This document shows positions 32,028 to 39,052 of a stretch of 64,000 nucleotides of DNA, piece after piece (positions within the stretch are counted from its first letter, which is position 1; each line of letters opens with the position of its first letter). Under the pieces are notes generated by a model that was given only the letters and a program-made list of their open reading frames with translations, made no database searches and was not told the DNA's origin. The translations under genes were made by a program, and so were the position numbers. This DNA is from UBA2031 sp037189985 (GTDB lineage Bacteria > Pseudomonadota > Gammaproteobacteria > Pseudomonadales > Moraxellaceae), in NCBI GenBank assembly GCA_037189985.1, contig JBBCJX010000034.1, positions 1-64,000 on the forward strand. The letters are read 5' to 3'.

Positions 32028-32396
32028 TCAGGATTTGGCGACGTTGAGGTGACCGCTGGCACCGGGTGTCCAGAGGCGCTCAAGGTCGTAGAAGGCACGG
32101 GTGGCAGGCAGCATCACGTGCACGATGACGCCAGCCAGATCGATGAGTATCCATTCGCCGTCACGCTCGCCCTCCTGGCCCAATGGCTTGAAGCCTGCTT
32201 CCTTGATCTTGACCACGACATTGTCGGCCAGCGACTTCACATGCCTGCTGGACGTGCCGGAGGCGATGACCATGACATCGGCGAGGCTGGTGAGGGAGCG
32301 CACATCAAGGCTGACAACATCTTTGGCTTTGAGGTCGCCAAGTGCGGCGAGGGCGGTATCAACGAGTTGCTGCGTGGGGGCATCAAGCACTTTCAT
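32028..32396 (-). CDS. rsfS: ribosomal silencing factor
   Basis: The 122-residue protein binds uL14 on the 50S subunit and blocks subunit joining when nutrients are low. Family features are KAKDVVSLDVRSLTSLADVM, GTSSRHVKSLAD and GEWILIDLAGVIVHVM. The ATG at 32396 overlaps the nadD stop (ATGA), which implies translational coupling. The 50-residue extension upstream lies inside nadD and is not native. Confidence 0.95.
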   Translation of the reverse strand: MKVLDAPTQQLVDTALAALGDLKAKDVVSLDVRSLTSLADVMVIASGTSSRHVKSLADNVVVKIKEAGFKPLGQEGERDGEWILIDLAGVIVHVMLPATRAFYDLERLWTPGASGHLNVAKS

Positions 32397-33046
32397 CGGG
32401 GGGCTGCGTCTCCGGGGTACAGGTGGTGGTGTGCAATATAGTCTTCTACGGCAGGGTTGAGCCAGCGGCTTGTGTCCCTGCCTGCAGAAATGGCGGCACG
32501 GATGTCGCGGCTGGCAATGGCATGGGGCGTGGTTTCCACCAGCCATACATTCCCTTGCGGCGAGATATCCATGGGGTCTTCCGGGCCCTTGAGGCGTGGT
32601 TTCAGCCAGGCGGCAAGATTGTCCGGGAGTAACGGCGCGACGCCCGGCCGGCTGACCACCAGCAGGTGGGCGAGGTCAGTGAGGCTTTGCCATTCCTTCC
32701 AGCGCGGCAACTCGGCAAAGCTGTCCATGCCCATGATAAAGGCCAGCGGTGTGGCCGGCCCGGCTTCCCGGCGGATTTCCCGGAGGGTGTCCACGGTATA
32801 GGAGGGAGGAGGGCGTCGTAGTTCCCTATCGTCGATTGTGAGTGCTTGCTTACCCGAAAGTGCCAGATTCAGCATGGCAAGGCGATGCTGGTCGGCTGTC
32901 ACGCTGTCCTTGAGCGGTGAGCGTGCAGCAGGCAGGAAGCGGATTTCCCGGAAAGGAAAACGGCTCAGCAACTCCTCTGCCGTGGCCACATGGCCAAGAT
33001 GCACGGGGTCAAAGGAGCCGCCATAAATGCCGATCAACGAGGGCAT
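32393..33046 (-). CDS. nadD: nicotinate-nucleotide adenylyltransferase
   Basis: The 217-residue enzyme adenylates nicotinate mononucleotide in NAD synthesis. The nucleotidyltransferase motif is GIYGGSFDPVHLGH, with SYTVDTLREIR and a C-terminal ISAGRDTSRWLNPAVEDYI (normally ISxTxIR, here ISAGRDTS). I use the ATG at 33046 because MPSLIGIYGG fits the family; a GTG at 33073 is 3 nt after the proA stop and cannot be excluded. Confidence 0.94.
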   Translation of the reverse strand: MPSLIGIYGGSFDPVHLGHVATAEELLSRFPFREIRFLPAARSPLKDSVTADQHRLAMLNLALSGKQALTIDDRELRRPPPSYTVDTLREIRREAGPATPLAFIMGMDSFAELPRWKEWQSLTDLAHLLVVSRPGVAPLLPDNLAAWLKPRLKGPEDPMDISPQGNVWLVETTPHAIASRDIRAAISAGRDTSRWLNPAVEDYIAHHHLYPGDAAPR

Positions 33047-33076
33047 GGAGCGAGCCGGCTTCTGGCCAGCCACTGT

Positions 33077-34348
33077 TTACTGCCGCACATGCCCGTCACC
33101 CAGCACCACCCATTTCTGTGACGTCAGACCTTCAAGGCCGACCGGACCGCGCGCGTGGATTTTGTTGGTGGAGATGCCGACTTCCGCGCCCAAGCCGTAT
33201 TCAAAACCGTCGGCGAAACGCGTGGAGGCGTTCACCATCACCGAGCTGGAATCCACCTCGTTGAGGAAGCGGCGCGAGCGAGTGACGTTCTCGGTGATGA
33301 TGGCATCGGTGTGGTGCGAGCCGTACTTGTTGATGTGCGCGATGGCTTCATCAAGACCGTCGATGACCTTGATGGCCAGCACCGGGGCGAGATATTCCTC
33401 GTACCAGTCCTGCTCCGTGGCCGGGACGGCATCGATGATGGCGCGCGTGCGCTCGCAGCCGCGCAACTCCACGCCCTTTTCCACATAAAGGGGGGCGAGG
33501 GCCTTGAGGGCGGCTTCGGCGACGGGGGCATCCACCAGCAGGGTTTCCATGGTGTTGCAGGTGCCGTAGCGGTGCGTCTTGGCGTTCATGGCCACGGGCA
33601 CGGCCTTGGCCAGGTCGGCATCGCGGTCGATGAAGACATGGCAGTTGCCGTCGAGGTGGTAGATCACCGGCACGCGGGCCTCGTTGCTGATGCGTTCGAT
33701 CAGGCCCTTGCCGCCACGCGGCACGATCACGTCCACGAACTCCGGCATGGTGATGAGGGCGGAAACGGCGGCACGGTCGGTGGTTTCCACCACCTGCACG
33801 GCTTCACGTGGCAGGCCGGCTTTTTCCAGGCCCTGTTGTACGCAGGCGGCAATGGCCTGGTTGGAATGTATGGCCTCGGAGCCTCCACGCAGGATGGCGG
33901 CATTGCCGGATTTGAGGCAGAGGGAGGCTGCTTCCAGCGTCACGTTTGGGCGGGATTCATAAATGATGCCGATGACGCCCAGTGGTACGCGCATCTTGCC
34001 GACCTGTATGCCGGTAGGACGGTAGACCAGATCGGTGATGGCGCCCACCGGATCGGCGAGGTCGATGACCTGGCGCAGGCCTTCCAGCATGCCGGCAAAG
34101 GTTTTTTCGCTGATGGTCAGGCGGTCCAGCATGGCGGAGTCCAGTCCGCTGGCCTGGCCGGCAGCCACATCACGGGCATTGGCGGCAAGGATATCGGCGC
34201 GGGCAGCAACGAGAGCATCGTGAATGGCGGACAGGGCCGCGTTCTTTTCACGGGTGCTGGCACGGGCGACCGCCGTGGCGGCATGGCGGGCGGCGCGTCC
34301 CAGCGTATGCATGTAGGCAGAGATGTCGATGGGGGTGTTCACGGTCAT
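33077..34348 (-). CDS. proA: gamma-glutamyl phosphate reductase
   Basis: The 423-residue cytosolic enzyme makes glutamate semialdehyde with NADPH in proline synthesis. The catalytic cysteine is in RYGTCNTMETLLV. Other conserved parts are GVIGIIYESRPNVT, CLKSGNAAILRGGSEA and the C-terminal STNKIHARGPVGLEGLTS. It directly precedes nadD in the same direction, the arrangement seen in Pseudomonas. The 260 nt upstream hold no gene I can support. Confidence 0.96.
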   Translation of the reverse strand: MTVNTPIDISAYMHTLGRAARHAATAVARASTREKNAALSAIHDALVAARADILAANARDVAAGQASGLDSAMLDRLTISEKTFAGMLEGLRQVIDLADPVGAITDLVYRPTGIQVGKMRVPLGVIGIIYESRPNVTLEAASLCLKSGNAAILRGGSEAIHSNQAIAACVQQGLEKAGLPREAVQVVETTDRAAVSALITMPEFVDVIVPRGGKGLIERISNEARVPVIYHLDGNCHVFIDRDADLAKAVPVAMNAKTHRYGTCNTMETLLVDAPVAEAALKALAPLYVEKGVELRGCERTRAIIDAVPATEQDWYEEYLAPVLAIKVIDGLDEAIAHINKYGSHHTDAIITENVTRSRRFLNEVDSSSVMVNASTRFADGFEYGLGAEVGISTNKIHARGPVGLEGLTSQKWVVLGDGHVRQ

Positions 34349-34608
34349 GTCCTGCTGAAGTCAGCTGCCGAGTATACCCCCGGCCCGTGCCAGACCCTAT
34401 CGCCAGCCGGTTATCGCCAGAGACCACCATCCGGCGGCTTTGCGCACAAACTCCCCGTGGGCAAGCCTCGGGAAGCGATGTTAGGATGGCTCCCCCACAG
34501 GAAGCCGGGCATCTCCATCCAGCCCCGGTGAATGGCGGAACACCAATAACAACCAAGAACAAAACGGAGTGGCAGCTTCCGGCTGACCATTTCACCGACG
34601 GAGGCATC

Positions 34609-35913
34609 ATGACCGTAGTCTATGAGGTCTATAACCGCTCTTCGCTCAAGCAGCCCCCCAAAACGGACTTTGTCGGCAAATGGCGCGTGGAGTATCTGGC
34701 TTTCAGCCAGCCCGACAATGTCCACAAGGCCCCGCTGATCGTGCTGGGTGGTGCCTTCCAGAACTTCAATTCCTACAAGTATTGCGTGGAGCAGGTGCTG
34801 AACGAGGTGCCTGTGATCCTCGTGGACCTGCCTTCACTGGGCAATAACGACCAGCTTTCCCCCGAACTGGGCATGGAAGACCTGGCTGACCTGCTCTTCC
34901 AGTGGACACAGCGTGCCGGGCTGGAAAAGGTCTCCCTGATGGGGCTGTCACTGGGGTCCGTGGTGGCTTCCACCTTTGCCTACAAGCGGCCGGACCACAT
35001 GCACAAGCTGATCGTGACCGGCATCGTGATCCGCCCGCGCAAGTCCTGGCGCATGCTGCTGGAGGAGTCCGTCAAGGTGCTGGACCAGGGGCGCCTCGAC
35101 GAGTTTGGTCAGGCCGTGGTGCTGTATCTGGTGAACCATGCCCGCCTCAAGGAAACCGAGATCACGGACATCACGCGCAAGCTTTTCCATCGCCAGATGC
35201 GCGGCTTCCACGAAAACGAACAGCAGCGCTACCGCATCAATGCCGGCCGCCTGCTGGAAGTCGAGTCCATCCTTGGCTATCCCGAATGCGAGACGCTGGT
35301 CTCCACAGGTGAGTACGACAGTTTCACGCTGCCCTACGAAAATGCGCTTTTCGCCTCGCGTTGCCCCAATGCCGTGTTCACCCTGATCAAGGGGGCCGAT
35401 CATGTGGCACAACTGGAAAAGCGTGACGAGTCCGTTGCCATGTTCTGCGCCTTCCTGCGTGGTGACGACCTCAACACCGTGAAGGGTATCGAGGTTCTGG
35501 ACCGCCAGCAGTGTCAGAGCCTGGAGAGACGTGGCGAGCCCCGCTTCGTGCCGGTCAATCCGCATTCCCGGGTCATCAGTTTCTCTCATGTGGATGGAGC
35601 TATCTCCATCGATATGAAGGTGCGCATCCGCGATATGAATTTCTTCGGCTGTGTCCTGGAGTATGACCACACTGATTCGCCGCTGGAAAAGCATGCGCGG
35701 GATCTCATCCTGTGTCCGGAAGGCACGGCCTTGCGTGTTGAAATGCTGGTGTTCGAGCAGAACGAGAACACCATGCGCTGCCTGTTCAAGCATGGCAGCT
35801 TCGATGTGGCAGAAGAGCTGCGCATGTTGCTGGATGACGAACATTTTTTCCGCCGTCCCTCCGGCAGTGAGGGCGTCGTGGAAGTCCAGAAAGTCAGAAC
35901 GATCTACCAGTAA
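34609..35913 (+). CDS. alpha/beta hydrolase with C-terminal PilZ-like domain
   Basis: The 434-residue protein has an alpha/beta hydrolase domain at about 40-285: nucleophile elbow GLSLGS with S114, acid candidate D237 in TGEYDSF and H265 in KGADHVAQ. Residues about 300-415 look PilZ-like, with RxxxR at R308-R312 (RGEPR) followed by beta strands and D342-M-N-F-F-G347, a variant of the D/NxSxxG motif with Asn for Ser. These are the two c-di-GMP-contacting motifs of PilZ domains. GGAGG 5 nt before the ATG at 34609 supports this start. Hydrolase substrate and c-di-GMP binding are both unproven. Confidence 0.8.
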   Translation: MTVVYEVYNRSSLKQPPKTDFVGKWRVEYLAFSQPDNVHKAPLIVLGGAFQNFNSYKYCVEQVLNEVPVILVDLPSLGNNDQLSPELGMEDLADLLFQWTQRAGLEKVSLMGLSLGSVVASTFAYKRPDHMHKLIVTGIVIRPRKSWRMLLEESVKVLDQGRLDEFGQAVVLYLVNHARLKETEITDITRKLFHRQMRGFHENEQQRYRINAGRLLEVESILGYPECETLVSTGEYDSFTLPYENALFASRCPNAVFTLIKGADHVAQLEKRDESVAMFCAFLRGDDLNTVKGIEVLDRQQCQSLERRGEPRFVPVNPHSRVISFSHVDGAISIDMKVRIRDMNFFGCVLEYDHTDSPLEKHARDLILCPEGTALRVEMLVFEQNENTMRCLFKHGSFDVAEELRMLLDDEHFFRRPSGSEGVVEVQKVRTIYQ

Positions 35914-35933
35914 CTGCAATTGGCAGTTCCATG

Positions 35934-35959
35934 AAAAAGCCCGCTTTTGCGGGCTTTTT
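35934..35959. terminator. bidirectional intrinsic terminator
   Basis: AAAAAGCCCGC-TTTT-GCGGGCTTTTT is a perfect hairpin with A and T runs on both sides. It lies between the convergent hydrolase and methyltransferase genes. Confidence 0.92.
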
Positions 35960-36004
35960 CATGGGCGGGATTTATGCCGGTTTCACCCTCGACAAGGCAG
36001 GAAG

Positions 36005-36850
36005 TCAGGCGCTGGCGCTGATGACCCTCACAATGGCCCCTCCTGCCGCTGCAGGCGCTGCTGTTTTTTCGCGGTCCGGATTGAAGACTGTCGTCGTACG
36101 GAAGCCCAGTGCCGTGAAGTGCTGCTGCATTTCAGCGCTGTTGCGGAAGTGCAGCGAAAACCGGCTGCGCGATGCAAGGCGCAGGCTCTGGTTGGCGGCA
36201 CGTATTAGCCCGGCAAAGCGATGTTCTTCCACCTCGGGATAGACATCGGTGAGGTAAAGGCTTTGCGGAAAGGTGGCCAACACGGTTGCCAGCCGTTGCC
36301 ATACGGTGGAGATGGTGGGGAGGTCAAAATAGTTCACCAAGCCCTCCGTGATCACTACCAGTGGTTTGCCTGTATCGAACTCGCGGGCAATGACGGCTTC
36401 CAGGCTGTCGGCATTCCCTTGCTCAAGGATGTTGCAGGTGACGAGGCGGTGGTTTGCATTCAGCGAATTCAGGGGTGCCAGTACGCTGCGTTTGCGTGCC
36501 ACCATGCCCGGCAGATCGGTTTCCACATACACAAGACCAGAATGTCGACGCGTGAAGCGGTGTCCGCGCGGGGAAAGGCCGCAGGCGATTTCGAGTACCT
36601 GAGTGTCCGGGTTTGCGCTTATGCGTTTTTCAAGTTCGCGGTCAATGATGAAGTGGCGCTGCAACAGGGTGGTCTTGATGTCGCTGCCGATGATGTGGCG
36701 GGCAAGATATTCAAAAGGGCGCAGCAGTGCGTAATAGGTGCGGCCCTGGGTGGTGGCGAAGGCGGGTTCGGAGAGCCCGTGGTGTTGCCATACATAGCCG
36801 GTGTAGTGCGCGGTGAAGGAAATGCTGGAGGTATCGTTCTTGTTTTTCAT
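36005..36850 (-). CDS. class I SAM-dependent methyltransferase (LCM-like)
   Basis: The 281-residue protein has a Rossmann methyltransferase core: VLEIACGLSPRGHRF (motif I), VYVETDLPGMVARKR (motif II acidic loop) and LVVITEGLVNYFD. The last resembles the TEGL segment of leucine carboxyl methyltransferase-like proteins, many of which act on small metabolites. The substrate is unknown. The start at 36850 lacks a strong ribosome binding site. It is downstream of arfA on the same strand but beyond arfA's internal terminator. Confidence 0.82.
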   Translation of the reverse strand: MKNKNDTSSISFTAHYTGYVWQHHGLSEPAFATTQGRTYYALLRPFEYLARHIIGSDIKTTLLQRHFIIDRELEKRISANPDTQVLEIACGLSPRGHRFTRRHSGLVYVETDLPGMVARKRSVLAPLNSLNANHRLVTCNILEQGNADSLEAVIAREFDTGKPLVVITEGLVNYFDLPTISTVWQRLATVLATFPQSLYLTDVYPEVEEHRFAGLIRAANQSLRLASRSRFSLHFRNSAEMQQHFTALGFRTTTVFNPDREKTAAPAAAGGAIVRVISASA

Positions 36851-36939
36851 GAGAGCGCCTGCGGGTCAGTCCTGAATGATGCCGGTGCTGTCGGAGTGAG
36901 GCAACCGCGAAGGAGAGGTGTCGTGGGCGCAGTGTTGTT

Positions 36940-37098
36940 TCAGGCAGCGAGGCGGCAGAAATGAAAAGGCCCCGAATCCTGTGACTGATTGCGGGGCCTG
37001 CGGGCATAACTGCCTTTGCCTTTTTTTGCCTTTTCCTGACGGGGCCGGAACAGGGGGTCAAAGACCAGCGACTTGGCGCTGCGTTTCTTGTGCTTCAT
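36940..37098 (-). CDS. arfA: alternative ribosome-rescue factor A (ArfA)
   Basis: The 52-residue protein contains DPLFRPRQEKAKKGKGSYAR, nearly identical to the ArfA core of E. coli (DPLFRxRxEKxKKGKGSYxR). ArfA recruits RF2 to ribosomes stalled on mRNAs without stop codons, as a backup for tmRNA. AGAGGA 7 nt before the ATG at 37098 supports the start. The coding region contains a transcription terminator near codons 34-45 (36964-36999), so most mRNAs should lack the stop codon. That is the known logic by which ArfA is made only when tmRNA fails. The C-terminal FHFCRLAA encoded beyond the hairpin would be absent from the functional form. Confidence 0.9.
   Translation of the reverse strand: MKHKKRSAKSLVFDPLFRPRQEKAKKGKGSYARRPRNQSQDSGPFHFCRLAA
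36961..36999 (-). terminator. terminator inside the arfA coding region
   Basis: On the minus strand AGGCCCCG (36992-36999) pairs with CGGGGCCT (36967-36974), extended by AATC/GATT across a one-base bulge and ending in an 8-nt loop. It is followed by TTTTCAT. It lies before the arfA stop at 36940, so termination gives a non-stop mRNA. Confidence 0.82.
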
Positions 37099-37211
37099 TT
37101 CGTTGTCCTCTCGTCGTCTCTCGGATTCCAGGGTAAGTGGAAAGCGGCGCGATAGTGAGGCGAAGCGGGGCGCTTGTGAAGTGGCTGCCGGTAAGCGGTG
37201 ATGAATGGCGC

Positions 37212-37463
37212 TCAGCGCCGCTGCTGCCATTCGCGCAGGCGCTTGAGCCGGGCAGGCAGGTGCAGGAGGTTGAGGATGCCGGTGGCCGTGAGCGGGATGA
37301 AGGCAGCGGGCTCGTGCAGCCAGGCATGCCAGGGAGCACTTTCGCCCAACCAGCCCCAGATACCGAGCGCCAGTGCAAGATTGCCTCCCAGGTCCACCAG
37401 CATGTCCAGGCGGATCTGCCGGCGCATGGCCATGTACTCGGGTGTCTGCTCTTCCTGGCTCAT
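37212..37463 (-). CDS. small two-helix membrane protein, unknown function
   Basis: The 83-residue protein has a charged N-terminus and two hydrophobic segments (about 22-39 and 51-68), then a basic tail LKRLREWQQRR. Its ATG overlaps the holA stop (ATGA), so translation is coupled to the DNA polymerase delta subunit. I do not recognise the family. Coupling and a plausible membrane topology argue that it is real. Confidence 0.7.
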   Translation of the reverse strand: MSQEEQTPEYMAMRRQIRLDMLVDLGGNLALALGIWGWLGESAPWHAWLHEPAAFIPLTATGILNLLHLPARLKRLREWQQRR

Positions 37464-38485
37464 GCCGGGCTTCCTGCAAAAAGGGGACGGCCGGCCAGTG
37501 TCATGCAGAGTCGCAGCAAGACATCCCAGGCTCGCTCCTGGCTTTGCCCCTTGATGGCCATGTCGGCGGCCAGGCAGTCCGCGACCAGTGAATGTGCCAG
37601 TGCAGGCGGGGTGCGTTGCAGGGCGCGCTGGAAAAGTGGCTGGCGCTTTTGCCAGATGCCGTTTTGTTGCAGCAGTGCGTTCAGCGGTTGGCCAGCCTCC
37701 ATGCCTTCGCGCAGTGCCGCCAGTGTCCGGGCATCCTTGGCCAGTGCCCACAGTACGGATGACTCCGACTCACCTTCGGCTCGCAGGCCGGCCAGCATGC
37801 GTGCCGCTTTGCTGGCGTCGCCGGAGAGGGCGCAGTCGGCCAGTTCATAAACGTTGTAGCGGGCGCTGTCGCCAACGGCACTTTGCACTGTTTCGGCGGT
37901 GAGCACGCCATCGCGTGTCAGCAGGCGCAGCTTTTCCACTTCCTGTTGTGCGGCCAGAAGATTGCCTTCCACGCGCTCCAGAAGCAGGGTGAATGCTTCG
38001 CGATCGGTACGCAGACCGGCCTGTTGCAAGCGTGCTTGCAGCCATTCGGGAAAAGAGTGCGCATCTATTTGCGGCAGTTGCAGGGAAACACCAGCATTTT
38101 CGCAGGCAACAAACCACTTGGCTTTCTGTGCCGTGCCGTCGAGCTTGGGCAGCAGCAGAAGCAGCAGGGTGTCCGGTGAGGGATCAGCAGCGTATTTTTC
38201 CAGCGTGGCGGCGGCGGTGGCGTCCGGCTTGCCGCTGAAGCGGATTTCCAGCAGCTTGCGGTCACCAAAGAGTGAAAGATTGTTGGCGCTGGCCAGCATT
38301 TCGTTCCAGTCGGCGCCACGTTCGGCATGGTGCAGTTCGCGTTCGCTGAAGCCTTGCTGGCGTGCTGCCCGGCGCAGCAGGTCAGCCGCTTCCTGTTGCA
38401 GCAGGATTTCGTCGCCATGCACCAGATAGAGTGGCCGCAGAGGCTCACTCACATGGCGGGGCAACTGATCCTGACGCAGCTTCAT
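37460..38485 (-). CDS. holA: DNA polymerase III delta subunit
   Basis: The 341-residue clamp-loader subunit opens the beta sliding clamp. The N-terminal PLYLVHGDEILLQQEAADLL is characteristic of HolA, with VEGNLLAAQQEVEKL in the middle domain and a helical collar C-terminus. The start overlaps the lptE stop by 4 bp. The leuS-lptE-holA order is the common gammaproteobacterial arrangement. Confidence 0.94.
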   Translation of the reverse strand: MKLRQDQLPRHVSEPLRPLYLVHGDEILLQQEAADLLRRAARQQGFSERELHHAERGADWNEMLASANNLSLFGDRKLLEIRFSGKPDATAAATLEKYAADPSPDTLLLLLLPKLDGTAQKAKWFVACENAGVSLQLPQIDAHSFPEWLQARLQQAGLRTDREAFTLLLERVEGNLLAAQQEVEKLRLLTRDGVLTAETVQSAVGDSARYNVYELADCALSGDASKAARMLAGLRAEGESESSVLWALAKDARTLAALREGMEAGQPLNALLQQNGIWQKRQPLFQRALQRTPPALAHSLVADCLAADMAIKGQSQERAWDVLLRLCMTLAGRPLFAGSPA

Positions 38486-39048
38486 GGCAGCTCGCCAACC
38501 GGCTGGGGCAGGGCTTTCAGCGTGGCGAGCTGGCGTGCGATCTGCTGGGCAGCATCCTGGCGCAGCTCGCGCGTCAGTGTTTCTTCTTCCGTATTCTTGC
38601 CGACGACGCTGCTGGTGCTGTACTGGTAGCTGCGGCGCAGGATGAGTGATTGCAATGGGCCCGTGGCCTTGCCATCGGTGCGGCTGACACGGAAGTCCAC
38701 GGTATAGACCAGCGTGTATTCCGCCGCGCGCGCGCTGCTGTCCACGGTGGAAGTCTGCCGTGTGAGATTTTCACGAACGATATCCAGCAGCACTTCGCCA
38801 CCTTCCGGCACGATGTTGATGCGCTCCAGCGAAAGCCGGAGTTCGCGCTCCAGTTCGCGCGTGGCAGCCGGTGCCTTCAGGGTGACTTCTTGCAGGAAGG
38901 CGGGCACGTCATGGCTGCCGCGCAACTGGAAGCCGCAACCGGCAAGGCCGAGTGATGTGGCCAGCAGGAGAAGACATGAAAGCCGGCGTCGGAGCGTCGC
39001 ACGGCCTGTGTCTGTCTTTCCTGCATTTCCTTTCCTGTTCGATGCCAT
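38482..39048 (-). CDS. lptE: LPS-assembly lipoprotein LptE
   Basis: The 188-residue outer-membrane lipoprotein plugs the LptD barrel and helps insert LPS. Lipobox GLAGC is followed by GFQLRGSHDVP, the family start after the lipid anchor. It begins 4 nt after the leuS stop and overlaps holA by 4 bp. An alternative start nearby is out of frame. Confidence 0.93.
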   Translation of the reverse strand: MASNRKGNAGKTDTGRATLRRRLSCLLLLATSLGLAGCGFQLRGSHDVPAFLQEVTLKAPAATRELERELRLSLERINIVPEGGEVLLDIVRENLTRQTSTVDSSARAAEYTLVYTVDFRVSRTDGKATGPLQSLILRRSYQYSTSSVVGKNTEEETLTRELRQDAAQQIARQLATLKALPQPVGELP

Positions 39049-39052
39049 GTCA

